This document shows, piece by piece, positions 34,380 to 48,000 of a DNA stretch of 64,000 nt. The translations under genes were made by a program, and so were the position numbers. This stretch comes from Rhynchosporium graminicola (lineage: Eukaryota > Ascomycota > Leotiomycetes > Helotiales > Ploettnerulaceae), in assembly GCA_900074885.1 (NCBI GenBank), contig FJUW01000076.1, positions 219,995 through 283,994 of the forward strand, given 5' to 3'. Below the pieces are notes generated by a model. That model saw only the letters and a program-made list of their open reading frames with translations, searched no databases and had not been told where the DNA came from. Within the stretch, counting starts at the first letter, position 1. Each line of letters opens with the position of its first letter.

Positions 34380-34837
34380 ACTTAGATAGCTCCTCGTATC
34401 ATAGTATTTAGAAGAATCAAGACTTTTTACTATATATATATCTCGGACGCCCCCTAATATAGTAATAATTCCAAGTTTATAAGGTAAAATTAAGTCTCTA
34501 AACTATAACCCTCTTATATAAAGGACCTTTTGCAGCTCTTACTTACCCCGGAACCCCTGCGATAAACCGGAGACTCGCAGAGGTTACCGGTAGTACTACT
34601 TTATATATCGCTATATTAGAAGCTCTAATACTAAAGGGAGAGCTAATCGCTTAAGAGACTACTAGGGGAGATTTTTATCTTTAATACCCGAATTAGAGCA
34701 ATTTATATAGACGTCTTTCGCTAGTCTATTTATATCTCCTGTTTAAGAGCACTAAGAGATACTATAATAGTTATTACCTAAACCTAGCCCTTTCCTTATT
34801 GTACCGCGTAACTCCCGATTAATATAATAAGACTTAG
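34380..34837 (+). mobile_element. Element C, left part (probable), upstream of the B1 insertion
   Basis: AT-rich sequence that is the left target flank of element B1 (target duplication CTTAG at 34833-34837). If B1 is removed it joins 49170 onward, which carries a Ty3-like reverse transcriptase remnant. No LTR was identified for this element. Confidence 0.4.
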
Positions 34838-35072
34838 TGTGACGACTGGTCAGGTTTAGAGGTCTCTCCCTATTAGTAGAAACACTTACTGCTAAGCGAG
34901 ATTACACGAGTAGAGTTTAGGGGCCCCTTTTTATATATATACTTCTATTCTCTCTCTACTTCTTTACTCCTTAGTTATAGATTCTTAAGTGATTCTTACT
35001 ACTTCATATTTATAGTAATATGAGGTCTTATTACTCAAGTAGTTTTAAGACCTTTCTAGAGTAAGCGTTATA
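34838..35072 (+). repeat. 5' LTR of B1 (235 bp)
   Basis: Starts TGTGACGACTGG and ends GCGTTATA, the latter a RIP-altered GCGTCACA. It equals the 3' LTR and the solo LTR at 52972-53206 in length. Confidence 0.9.
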
Positions 35073-36712
35073 TTATCTATAACTCTTTTACTTACGTCTA
35101 GGAAGATAGTAAATATCTACTTATATTATACCTCTGTGCCTAGAGCTACTAAACGCAGGAGACTACGCTATATAGAGAAGGCCTATACTAGAATATAAAC
35201 TTAAAGAATAGCACCTAAACCGAAGTAACCTAAGTCCGATAAATCGACTACTAGTTCTCCGACTCCCTCTACCTCTTATTCTTCAGCGACTTATAATACT
35301 CGCCGTAACTTACCTCTCTCTATAGTAGAGAGTACTCGTGATAACGCCTCGTCCGAGTTAAGCTCCCTAACTCCTACTATAATCAACGAACTTACTAAGT
35401 CGCTAAACCTCCCTGATAATACCTTTATATTAATAGTAACTATAAGTAACTTATAGGAAGACTGCGCTTACTAGCTATAAGAGGCAGAAAGGAAGCTCGC
35501 GGAGGAGAGATAATTAAACGCCGACTTATCTATAGAACTACGCTAGTTATAAGACGAGTTCCTAGAACTACGCTAGTTAACTACTTAGCGCTCTACTAAG
35601 TCTATATCGTTTAATAACGTTTAATCGCGTATAATACTACTACTATTAATTAAAGAAGATAACGCTACTCTTACGCCTAATAATCGTTATCGAGAACAAT
35701 CTACCGGAGGAATATTATTAATATTATACGCCACGCGTATAGAGAAGATACTGAACCTTCTAAATAAGCTCTCTAATAGAATCGACTACTCTCTAAAACT
35801 CTAGGAAGTATAGATACGTAACGCCCTCCGGCGCTACTCTAGCTACTTTATCGATAAAGATCACCGTAAAGATTAGTTACTTAACTAAACGGAAGGAATA
35901 GCTAGAACTTACCTGGAACTCTCGTTCTTAGAACTAGAATATAATAAAGAAAGTAGTATAATCGATTCACTCGATATGATCACTTAACTCGTTTCCTTCT
36001 TATCTAATTCATACGACTAATAAACTATAAGAGCTAGCTACTCCGCGCTAAAGATAGATTATAAGTAGACCTTCTAGACGTTCTACTACGAGTTTCGTAC
36101 GCTAGCTTATAAAGCTAGAGTAAATAATTAATCGACTCTGAAAATAAACTTATAAGAGAAGCTACTTATATAGCTACAGAAATAGCTCTTCTAATAGTAC
36201 TGAACGTTAAGGATACTAGAAGAATATATTAAGGCTATATAAGCTAAAGACTAAGGTTAATTTATTAAAAAGACTTATTATTCCGAGTCTTTAGCTAAGG
36301 CTAGCGCGACTCGGGAACGCCCTATAAATACCTCCTCCTAGCGCTATAGTACTAACTCCTCTTCTTATTCGCAAATTAGTCTTCTTACGCCTGAGAATAC
36401 TAGTGCGACTAGTAAATAAGTACTATACTCTGCACGAAATAATACGCCTCGTACATAATCGCCGGTAAATGCTCCTCGTTACTTTATACCTACCTTATAC
36501 CTACGCTTGTTATTAGCTCGACTTAATACTCCGTATCGAATCAATGTAATTAACGCTAATAACGATGTTAATAATAAGCTAGAAGAAACGTATAATAACG
36601 CCTAAGAGTATATTAAACCGCTAGTAAAAGACTACGCCTAGGGAAAGACTCCTTCCTAGGTAGTATACGAGATATGCGATATCTTAACCTTACGAAGCTT
36701 CTTAGTAGTTAA

Positions 36713-36958
36713 TTGTTTACTATACGTGCTACTCTTACTAAGAATAGATTCTCGTATAAGCTACCCGCACTTCTCGATTCTGGAGCTAATAGATACTATT
36801 TTATTAATTGTTCTTTTCTCAAATCCCTTTCCTTCTTCTTAAAACCTTTAATTTACCCTCTACTAAACGTAATTCCTATTAAAAGCTTTAATAGCGTTAA
36901 TAATAGTACTATTAGTTACTATATGATACTTAATTTAATAGTAGATCGTCGCGTTTAG
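36713..36958 (+). pseudogene. Retropepsin-like protease segment of B1
   Basis: One of the few retrotransposon stretches still open over 80 codons. It contains LPALLDSGANRYYFI, the D-S-G-A active-site signature of retroviral-type aspartic proteases, followed by the hydrophobic flap region. It is a piece of the former gag-pol polyprotein, not an independent gene. Confidence 0.65.
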
Positions 36959-38099
36959 GTATTTACCCCCTTTCTTATTACTACTCTCGGAAACTATAAT
37001 ATTATACTCGGAAGGACTTAGCTTTCGGAATATAAAGTACTCTTAGATACATCTAAAAAATAGATCATTTAGCTACTATATACTCCTCCTAGTAACGTTT
37101 ATAGCTCTCCGATCGAGATCAAGGACTTACGTAAACACCGTACTTACTAGTACTACTAACACGACGCTAACGAACGAAACGAACGCCTTAATCAGTTCTA
37201 GGAAGCGTATAAGGAATAGCGAAGTATAGCTAACTCTCCTATTAATATTCGAGCTATTATTAACTCTATCTCTATTATTAAATGACTATTACTAGCTCGG
37301 AAGCGCATTTCTAAGGAGACTTATAGCTATAAAAACATCTAAAACTCTCCCCTAGAGAGTATTCTATAGGTAACTAACCCTTTATTATTACTGCTAATTA
37401 GTTAGGACTGTTTCTCCGGCGTTTATATTACTTATTATAGATATGATAAGCTTAAGTATTTATTACTTAAAGAATAAGAATAGAGTAGTAAAGAGAAGTC
37501 TTTATACTCTAGAGAAGCTACTAATATACGGCCGAAGTATATACGATTCAGCGATATTATCGCCTATATCCCGCGTAAATCTCTACTTTAACCCTAATTA
37601 GAAGTCTCTATATTAAAGACCTACGTATAAGACTATACCTGTGTAATTTATACTATAGACTAATAGTTACTCAGAATACTGTCTCGCGACTTAATAGAAG
37701 CTACTTAAAGTATAAAAATAGCTACTACGATATTTCGGAAGCGATAAAGATCACCTCGTGTGCTTAGACCTCTTCTAGAGCCTCTTACGCTAGAGATTTA
37801 TACGATTAGCGGCTTAGCTTTCTATCTCTTATATAAACGCTAGAAGTCTTCTAACGATAAGATCTTCTCTACTACCCTTCACGAGATAGATAAGCTTCTT
37901 AACGACCGAATCGTAGTTCAGTAACGTAATACTACTATTATATCTTTAACTATCGACCTTACGGAATATCGCAAAACCGCTTAGTAATTTACTATTAGCT
38001 TAAGCGAATTAGATTTAGAACTATAGATCCCTTACGAGTATAGCTAGTAAGTATATGTCTTTTCTAAGGAAGCTAGCGATATTCTCCCTCTTTATTACT

Positions 38100-39450
38100 T
38101 ATACGATTACTAAATTAAGCTCGAGGAAGGGGCTAAGAAGAACCTCAAATACTCCTCCTTATATAAGATATTAGCTAAAGAACTTAAAGTCGTTAAGGCG
38201 TATATTACTAATAAATTAGCTAAAGGTTTTATAAAACATTCTTAAGTACTATACGCTATACCTATTCTTTTCGTTAAGAAAGCTAATAGAAGTCTAAGAT
38301 TCTGTATCGACTTTCGCGCACTTAATAACCTTATAAGGAAGGATTAATATCTATTACTATTAATCGATAAAACGCTAGCTAGAATCTCTACTACTAAGAT
38401 ATTTACTAAACTAGATATTCGCTAAGCGTTCTACCGAATTCGAATAGATCTAGCCTCTAAAGAGTATACGACTTTCCGGACCTATTATAGTATATATAAG
38501 TGTAAAGTACTCCCTTTCGGTCTGACTAATAGCCCTGCGACGTACTAGCGATATATAAATAACGTCTTATTCGACTACTTAGACGACTTCTATATAGTAT
38601 ATCTAGACGATATTCTGATCTACTCTAATAACCTACTATAGTATTAATTATACGTATATAAGGTGCTATAACGATTATAAGACGCTAGATTATAAGCTAA
38701 CCTTAAGAAGTATAAATTTAACGTTACTCGTACTAAATACTTTAGATTTATTATCTCTACTTCTAGGATCGAGGTAGACCCTAAGAAAGTTAATATTATA
38801 TAATCTTAGAATTACCCGACTATAGTTAAGGGTATATAATTATTCTTAAGCTTTTATAACTTCTACTAACGATTTATTAAGGACTACGGAATTATCGTAA
38901 AACCTCTTATATAACTTACTAAAAATAATATATTATTTCGGTTCGCTAGGAAGTATAAAGATACCTTTAATCACCTAAAGCACGCTCTCACTTCGGTACT
39001 ACTCCTCTACTACTATTAGTAATATCTACCTTATATGATCGAAACAGACACTAGTGATAGAGTAATAGCAAGTGTACTATCGCAATAGCACGATAAAGAC
39101 TAGTTCCTAGTAGCTTACTTCTCTAAGACTATACTACTTGCCGAGCTTAATTATACTATTTACGATAAGGAAATACTCGTAATTATACGATCTTTTAGTA
39201 ACTAGAGATCTGAGCTCGTAGGCGTACTATATTAGATCCGCGTCGTTACTAATCATAAAGCTCTTAAGTACTTTATAACCTCTAAATAGCTAAATATACG
39301 ATAAGCCCGATAAGCTAAGCTACTCGCAGATTATAACTTTATAATTACTTATTAACCTAAGAAGTATAATCTACTTACTAATACTCTCTCTCGCAGAACA
39401 GATAAATTAGATAACTAGAATAACGCTAAAAGAACCTAGCGTTTATAGTA
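38100..39450 (+). pseudogene. Reverse transcriptase/RNase H remnant of B1
   Basis: The plus-strand reading contains the RT landmarks FCIDFRALN, VLPFGLTNSPAT and YLDDILIY at about 38300-38630. An RNase H-like segment (ETDTSD...AYFSKT...YDKE) follows near 39040-39180. TAG/TAA codons interrupt it at RIP-compatible sites. Confidence 0.8.
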
Positions 39451-39497
39451 GCTACTACGCGAAGACTAAATCGATCTAGTACTACTTATAAGTAACC

Positions 39498-39765
39498 TAT
39501 GACGATAGCTCACCTGAATATCACATGAGAAGAAGGATAGATAACAGGGCCCGAGTTCATAGGTATCCCGGCAGAACTAGTATCCGACCTAGTATAGTAT
39601 CGGACTAGTACCGGTATATATATATAAGGTGCTTTGCACTCTATCTCTCTTCTTCTTCTTTCCTTATCTTTTTATTTCCTTTATAGTAGACTATATAAGA
39701 TTATTCTTAGCTTCTTTACTTATTTATTCTTACTTATATACTGCTTTAAGTCTTATGTCGTTATA
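39498..39765 (+). repeat. 5' LTR of A1 (268 bp)
   Basis: Begins TATGACGATAGC (RIP-altered TGTGACGATAGC) and ends GTCGTTATA. The TATA-like ATATATATATAAGG box lies near 39618. Confidence 0.9.
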
Positions 39766-42649
39766 TTAAATAAAAAGATTAAGATAGCCGGAGATAGCTT
39801 ACTATAATATCTTACTACTAAGTTAGTTATTCGATAACTACTTATATATAGCTAAGATACTAGAGATCTCTCGGATAACTATGAATTAGGGTTTGATTTA
39901 GCTTATTATAAATAGTATAATAGAGGAGGTTTTCGCTAACGCTCTTTTAATAACTCCCTTAGTATAAAGGAATTATGAATAGATTTTAAAGAAAGTATAA
40001 TAAATACCCCGGAACTTTAACTTCTATGTATTACTACTGAAATAGCTCTAATATACCCCTTTTTAAGCTACTATTATAGCTCTTAACTAATAAACTAGAG
40101 ACTCCTCTAGTTCTAGGGGAACTTAACACGATCCCTCTCGCTTTACTTCTGAACCTAATCTGTTATACTTTTCTTTACTCTAAACGTCTCTTACCCTAGA
40201 GAATATTAATATTTTATTAAGAAAGTACTAACTAAGAGGGAAAGGAAAATAAAAGCGAAATTTACTAAGAGTATAATCGCTAAGTACTCCTACTACTATA
40301 GGTGACTCGAACCTGATCTATTCTCTCTTATAATAATTAGTAGACTAAGAGGAAAAGAATAACTCTCTAGAAGATACTATAGATAAACTAATCTCTATAT
40401 AAGATAAGTTCCTTATAAGAGTCCCTTACTTATCTTCGACTCTCTTACTAGAACTAATATTATAATCTCTACGTATAGTAGAGTTTAATAACTTAATAAA
40501 CTCTATTCTAATACGTAGTACTAAGAGAGAGGATACTATTCCTAATAAACTATCTTCTTCTCCTAGTACCGAATCAGTAGAGTTATACCCTAGGAAGTCT
40601 TATCTTACTAAGAAGATCTTGCCCTTAGATAATAGATTAGACTTTACTTTCTTCTAATAGAGAGTATCGATACGAGACTAGCTAGCTATAAACGCTAATT
40701 ATTACCTTACGGACTTCTCTTAGCGCGTTCTCGTTTAGGGGCTAGTTACTAGATTAGCTAAGGAGTATCTTATGCTTTAGTACTTTACTAACGAGTTTAA
40801 AACTAGCGATAAAATAATCTCCTTATTAGAGGAGAACTTTCTTACTAGTTTAGAGGAAGATAACTATTATAACGCTTTCTATCGCTTAGAAATATAATAA
40901 CTTAGCTATATACGCGAGACTTTCGCTAAGTTTCGTAGTTAATTTTAAAGCGCTACTATCTAAGGTAAAGTTAAAAAGAAGGAGTAGTTCTTTTATATAT
41001 AGGATAAGATTATACTATCTTTATGCGCTTTAACTCTTATTATTAAATTAATATAGAATAAGGACTATACTTCTATAGTTAGATCTTTACTTTCTTTTAA
41101 TACTAAGTATTACTATAACTTAGAATATACTTATCCCGAGAAAGCTATTACTTAGGTATAGTACTATAAGCTTACTATTACTACTACGACTACTACTAGT
41201 TCTACCTCTTACTAGTCCTTAAGCTTAGCTCCTCGATAAACTACTCCTATATTATACGTATATACTTCTACTCCGGTATAGGCTAGTACTCCTTCTATAC
41301 TAAAACGCTCTACTATCTCGACCGGAGAACCCCTTAGGTATTACGGTTATAGATAGCTTAGTTATATTAAGCTAGACTATCTTAACTCGCTTAAGGTTTA
41401 ATTAATTGATAAATTTCCGGAAGAGGATTAAGTAACTAAGGAAGTAATAGAAAATATACTCTCTGAATCTAGACTAATACTAGAGGGAAACAACGAGGCT
41501 TAGGTAAAAACTCCTTCTTAGGTCTATATAAGTATAATCTCTCTAATCTAGACCTTAACTCCCTAATAAGAGATAAGTAATTCATATACTCGACTATAGT
41601 TAGTATAAACGGGCTAAGAGTCTCTATAAATAGCTTAATCGATACTAGAGCGAATAGTTATCTATTTATTAATTATACTCTTACTAGACGACTATCGGGA
41701 GCCCTCGGTATTAAAATCGAGCTACTGCTCTATTCTATTCTAATACGTAGGTTCTAATAGTCTATTAGAACCTATATTACTTATTTTATATATTTATACT
41801 TTTCTATTAATAGTAAGCGTATTTATAACTACTCTTTTATTCTCCTCGATTTAGGATAATAAGATATAATTATTAGTATTAAATAGATACGATAATTTCA
41901 GGTTAAGCTAGATACGCTCTATTATAAGCTATTATAGTCGGAACGCTATCTAGCTACTCTCTGATACGATAAGGAGATAATTATAACTCTATTACCTTAT
42001 AAACTTAGTATTAATCGATCTTACTAAATTAACGCTAACGCGCGGGACTTAGCTATAAACTAGCTAGACTAATACTAATTGTACTAAACGGTAGCGATAT
42101 AGTATATTAACGTATTGTCTTTACCTTTTAATTTATTTCCGCTTATTACTAAGGAATCTGAACCTTTTCCCGCTCCGAATTTATCGAGAAAGGTACTTAC
42201 GCCGAAACTTTATTATAAGTGCTCTTCTTAACCTCTGAGGATCTAGAAACCGGTTCCGATTTACTAAATTAGTACTATAGCTTTTTATTTTAATATAAAA
42301 TATAAAGGTTCCGAATTATTCTTTATTAGTATCTATAAGATAGATTACCTCTTATAAGACTATCTAAATAGCGACTCTCCTAAGGATCCTGATACTGAAC
42401 GACTCGTGGCCGAAAAGCTACCGGAATAGTACTATACTCTTAAGGAAGCTTTTTCTAAGCGGGATTCTAATATTCTTCTACTATATCGCTTATACGATTA
42501 TAAAATTATTCTAGAAGAACTATTACTTAACGTATATTCGCTTTTATATTAGTAATCTATAAACGAATTATAAGTAACTAAAGAGTATCTTATAGAGAAC
42601 TTAGATAAGGGATTTATCGAATCTAGCTAAAGTCCTTTTATATTACTTA

Positions 42650-43020
42650 TACTATTTATTAAAAAGGCTAATAGAGGATTATGCTTTTATATTAACTATT
42701 ATAAGCTTAATACGATCACTCGAAAGGATTTATACCTAATACCTAGGATCGATAAGCTCTTAACTTGTATATCTAAAGTAATAATCTTTACTAAACTAGA
42801 TATCTAAGTAGTATTTAATTATATCTGTATAGACCCCGAATCCGAGGAGTATATTACCTTCCGAACTCGCTTCGGATCCTATAAATATAAAGTACTACCT
42901 TTTAGGCTCTGTAATAGACTCGGTATATACTAGCGATATATAAATAATATACTACTAGACTACTTAGATAATTTCTATATAGCTTACCTAGATAATATTC
43001 TTATATACTCAGAAACGCTC
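42650..43020 (+). pseudogene. Reverse transcriptase remnant of A1
   Basis: The plus-strand reading includes FTKLDI, a YITFRTRFGSYKYKVLPF stretch and YLDNILIY, which is YLDDILIY altered by a G-to-A change. This is typical Ty3/Gypsy RT. Confidence 0.75.
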
Positions 43021-45559
43021 TAGGAATATAAGGAATACGTTAAATTAGTACTATAATACTTAATAGATACTGGACTTTAGGTAGATATTAAGAAAAGCGA
43101 ATTCTATATTACTTAGACTAAATACCTTAGATATATTATTACTACTAACAGAATCGAGCCAGATCCCGAGAAGGTAGTATTATTAGTAGACTAGAAGTAC
43201 CCCGAAACAGTAATAGCTATGAAATCCTTCTTAGGATTCTATAGGTTCTATTATTAATTTATTCGGAATTTCGGCCTTATTGCTAAACCTCTCTTAGTGC
43301 TTACTCGGCCTATAGTACTATAGAATTTCACTAATAATTATAAGAAGTCCTTTGATAATTTACGTTAATAGCTACTATTAGTATAGAAACTATACTATTT
43401 CGACTCTGAATTATAGACTAAACTAGAAACTAATACTTCCGACGGTATAATAGCTAGAGTTATCTTCTAATTATATAAAGATAACTAGTAGTATCTAATT
43501 AGATTCTACTCTTATATTCTTAATAGATATGAACTAAACTAAGAGATCTATAATAAGGAGCTATACGCTATTATTAAGTCTTTCCGGAAATAGAGACTAG
43601 AACTTATATCTCTATAACGCTATACTAGCGTATATACGGACTATCGATCCTTAGAATACTTTATAACTACTAAGGTCCTAACTAGTAAGTAAGCTAGATA
43701 GATAGAATTCCTTTCCGAATTTAACTTTCAAATTATATATACGCTTAGTAAAGATAACGCTAAAGCTGATATCCTTAGCTATAGGGAATAAGATCTAAGG
43801 ATATAGGAATAATAGAAACAGGATAGTAGATCTCGGGTTTTATTACCTCTAGACTACTTAGACCCTAGGATTAACGCGGAACTAGCTAAGTATTATATCG
43901 ATCAAATTAGTTATATATACCTAATATTACTAGGGACTAATATGCTACCGGAACCTGTATATAACTCCTTTAATTTAATTAAGAAACTATACTAATTTAA
44001 CTAAGAATTATTCTCTAATAAACAGAATATATTAGGAGATAGCTATACTATTAATAATAGTTTACTACTTTATAATAGTTATCTATACGTATAACGCTAT
44101 ACTCTACTATATACCTATTTAATTAGCGAAGTCCACGATCAAGTTTCTTCCGCTTATTCGAATGCTCGTAAGACCGCTGAAATAATTTCTACTTATTACT
44201 ATTAGAAAGGACTCTTATCGGATATAAAATAGTATACTCGTAATTACTACTCCTATTAGTACTCTTATCTAAAGTAAACGAAATAGTAAGGATTCCTATA
44301 CTTATTACTAGTACTTAGCTACCTTATATAGTACTTAGCTATAGATTTTAAGGACTTCCCGCCTAATAACTAAGGATTTAATAGGATATTAGTATTTATT
44401 AACTACTTAAGGAAGGACTCTATATCGATATTATACTACTATAATATCGATACCTGTAGGATAGCGATATTATTTATCTAATAGATATATCGTTTTAGAT
44501 ATACTCTTAAGTTAATTATATCTGACTAAAGAGCTTAGTTAGTCTTATCCTTCTAGTAAGAGTTTTACTATATAATTAGAGTTAAGGTTAAGCTCTTTAC
44601 CTCCTTCTACTAGTAAACCGATAGATAAACGGAGATTATAAATCAGTATATTAATTAATACTTTAGACCTTTTATTAATTACTACTAGAGTAACTAGAGC
44701 GAACTACTACTAATAATAGACCGCGCTTAAGTAACCTTACCTTATAACTCTATTAGTATAGCGCTATATACCCTTAAATACGGTATACTACTACGGAATA
44801 GCTAGGACTAGAAGTAACTTACCGGATCGATACTATAAGAGAAGCTTAATTATACTAATACTAAATCCTTAGCTAAATATACTAAATCCGCTATCGAGGT
44901 TATAAAAGCTAATATACTAGCTACTTAGTATAAGATAAGCGCCGTAACCGACCCGAAACGGCGTAATATCGACTAGGAAGTTAGAGATAAGGTATTTCTC
45001 TCTATAAGGAACCTTAAGAATTACTAGCTAAGTAAGAAGCTATCTAGTCTCTAGGTAGGACTATACTAGGTCTTAGCTAAGATCGGATACTCCTATAAGC
45101 TAGATTTGCCCCCGGGATCTTCTATATACGATATATTCGCTCTCGAATTACTCTTTAAGAACCCGGACGACTTGTTACTAAGCTAGGAGTTACTAAACTT
45201 ACCTCCGGAGGTTATTGCTACTTAAGAAGAGTAGGAGTTATAAGATATACTCGCTATACGGCTCCTAAGAGGTAATCTGAAGTATTAAGTTAGCTAGCTA
45301 GGCTACGACCTGGACCTAACTTAGTATAACGCTTCCGACCTAATAGGTACTCCGTATAAGCTTAGAGACTTCTATACTACTAACCTAAGTAAACCTAGAC
45401 CTCTATATAAACTAGATTAGTAGATTAAGGCCTAGGAAGACGGAATAGATAATTATAATTACTTAGAGGATAATAAGCTATTATAGTTACTAGTATTAGA
45501 ATTTATTACTAAGGATAATCCCCTAATTATACTCTATAATAACGCTATATTTAAAACTC

Positions 45560-46200
45560 TACTTCTTTAACTACTTCTACTTTATTAGCTTTCTCCCCTA
45601 AGTCCTCTGGAGCTTCTAGTAAATCTGGAATATCTAGAACTAGAACTACTATATCTAACTCCTTACTTAAATCTGCTAATATAGCTCTAGTAGTAGACCG
45701 AGTATAATAGCTAATCCTACGGGCTTTCTTCTTTAGAGAGGGTCCGGGAGTATCTAGATCTAACGCTATCTCTGAACTAGAAGATAAATTCCTCTTTCCT
45801 TTAGTATTAGATATCGTAGCCTTAAATATAGCTTTCTTCGTAAATTCCCGTATAATACTATTTAATTCCTTTATCTGCTTTAATACTATTTCGGCTATTA
45901 ACTTAGACTCCGCTGAATCGACTATTAGGAGATCTAAATCCTATATCGCGTTAGTATTATACTAGTATCTGAGGGTTTAAGATCGTAACTTATTACTTTA
46001 ATAAACTCTAACTCCTTAAATACTTTCTCTATAGAACGCTTTAAAGCTTAAGTCTCTACTAATTATATAGTAGTAATCTCTAACGTAATAATAGGAGTAG
46101 CAGATTTCGCGAGACGATAGATCTGATTAATAGCCTTATAAGTAGCTACGATACTACTCCGATTTAGCTCTGTGTCTTTAGTTTCGCCGCTAAGAAGTAA
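45560..46200 (-). pseudogene. Antisense open frame near the 3' end of A1
   Basis: On the minus strand, 45962-45560 reads through without a stop for more than 130 codons in otherwise stop-ridden DNA (for example KKKARRISYYTRSTTRAILA and LVLDIPDLLEAPEDLGEKA). Upstream of it, to about 46200, a second stretch (SSIVATYKAINQIYRLAKSA) is joined through a few TAA/TAG codons. It lies between the end of pol and the 3' LTR, opposite to gag-pol. It has a lysine/glutamate-rich composition and no recognised domain. Confidence 0.5.
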
Positions 46201-47006
46201 ACCGGATAGAATAATATACTTTATATTAACGTAGTTAGGTAACTATAACGCGTTAGTATATATAACTATATTTAAGTTTAAGTAACTTATATACTTATAA
46301 CTACTTTTTAACGCTAAATAATACTTATAAAGCTTAGAGTTAGGCTTATTAAATAAGTATAAGAGTTCTAAAATAGGAGTATTATTATACTTTATCTTAA
46401 GGAAGGCGCGAATATATCGCAGGTAATATATACGATACGCTACTGAAAGAGTACTAGTAGGAACTAGTAAAAGTACTATAGGAGTTAGCGTTATAGATCT
46501 GTGAAACCCTTGTATTATACTTAAGGATTATCTCTAAAACTAAGATAGGAAACTTACTTATATTAAGAGAAGAGTTAATTAGGTCGATTAATATATAAGA
46601 TTATAGTAGATTACTATAGTAGTTAGTAACGATACCTACTATAAGAGCTATATCGTAGTCTAGGGAAAGTAAACTTATAAGTTAAAGTAGTTATCGCGGT
46701 TAAAAAGGAAAAGCTCTAATATTAATAAACCTCTTCCTTTATATACCTTACGCCCTACTTAAACTCGACTCCTATTATAAATAGATAAAGTAAATACCGC
46801 TTACCGCCTGATTTGGAAGCTATAACTAATATAGTACTATTATAGCGATATAACTAGTTAGAACTTAATAAAGAAATTACTACTACTAAAGAATAGCTAG
46901 CGCTTATTACGCGAATATCGACGAAAACAGTTATAATAAAGACTAATTCTAGTATAAACTATAACCTTCTGAGCTTAGGGTCAAGCTCTTTTTAGGGGGG
47001 GGGTAA

Positions 47007-47274
47007 TATAACGATAGCTTACCTGAATATCATATAAGAAGAAGGATAGATAATAGGGCCCGAGTTCATAAGTATCCCGGCAGAACTAGTATCCGACCCG
47101 GTATAGTATCGGACTAGTACCGGTATATATATATAAAGTGCTTTATACTCTATCTCTCTTCTTCTTCCTTCCTTATCTTTTTGTTTCCTTCGTAGTAGAC
47201 TATATAAGATCGTTCTTAGCCTCCCTACTCGTTTATTCTTGCTTGTATACCGCCTTGAGTCTTGTGTCGTTATA
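47007..47274 (+). repeat. 3' LTR of A1 (268 bp)
   Basis: Begins TATAACGATAGC and ends GTCGTTATA, followed by the TAACC duplication. An apparent 76-codon frame here (47138) is only LTR sequence. Confidence 0.9.
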
Positions 47275-47499
47275 TAACCTCCGGAATAGCTCCGACTCTA
47301 TAGATAACTTTAAGCTTATTAACGCCTTAGAAGTCGCCGACTTATCGCTAGTCTTTTCTATAGTATAGTAAGTACTTAACGCTAATCGTACTACGCCGTT
47401 ACTCTAAGCCCTACGGAAATAAGCTCTCTTTATTACTCCTAGAAAACTAACTATAGAAAAAGATCTTCTACTCTATAAAGGAAGACTAATTGTACTTAA

Positions 47500-48000
47500 T
47501 ATCTTATACTTTCGCACGCTACTTATACGCGAAGTACACGACTGATTAGAGACTACTTATCTAAGTGTAAAGAAGACCTTATAACTGCTAGTATTATAAT
47601 ACTAATAGTATAGAATCGCTTTAACTATTAACTAGTACTATCGTAACTATTATACTTACTAACGAATTCAAGTGCCGCGTGATAAGAAACCGGGCCTCCT
47701 CTAACCTCTACTCGTACTGTCACGTCTATAGGAGTATATTATAGTCGACTACTATAGTTTCAACTACGATAAATATAGCTATAATAACGTTCTCGTATTT
47801 ATTAACTGTTTCAGTAAATAAGTAATTAGTATTCTATACCGAAAGACCTCCGATACGCGCGACCTTATAAAGCTTTACTTATACTACGTATACTGCTATT
47901 TCGGAGCTCTATTAATAATTACCTCTAATAGAGGGCTTTAATTCGTTTCCTGTTTTTAGACTATAGTTATTATAATTCTCGGTACTAAAAGATAGCTTTC
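47500..48000 (+). pseudogene. Integrase remnant of B1 (3' of the A1 insertion)
   Basis: The plus-strand reading gives REVHD followed by a zinc-finger-like region, then a core with VFINCFSK and a later SNRGLYFVS stretch (~47500-47950). This matches the integrase order of Ty3/Gypsy pol. Confidence 0.6.

Larger units (their letters stand above)
39498..47274 (+). mobile_element. Family A Ty3/Gypsy retrotransposon, complete (copy A1), inserted in B1
   Basis: 7777 bp with 268-bp LTRs at 39498-39765 and 47007-47274 and the target duplication TAACC (39493-39497 and 47275-47279). A G-run polypurine tract precedes the 3' LTR (46994-47003). Inside, in plus orientation, are a CCHC-like gag knuckle remnant (~41335-41390), a DTGA-type protease remnant (DTRA, ~41640) and a reverse transcriptase (~42650-43020, with YLDNILIY). 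Integrase-like sequence reaches about 45300. A minus-strand frame occupies the 3' third. RIP-type stops are everywhere. Confidence 0.9.

Noticed and set aside
47138..47368. 76-codon frame with a hydrophobic N terminus
   Set aside because: Lies across the 3' LTR of A1 and the resumed B1 sequence; not a gene.
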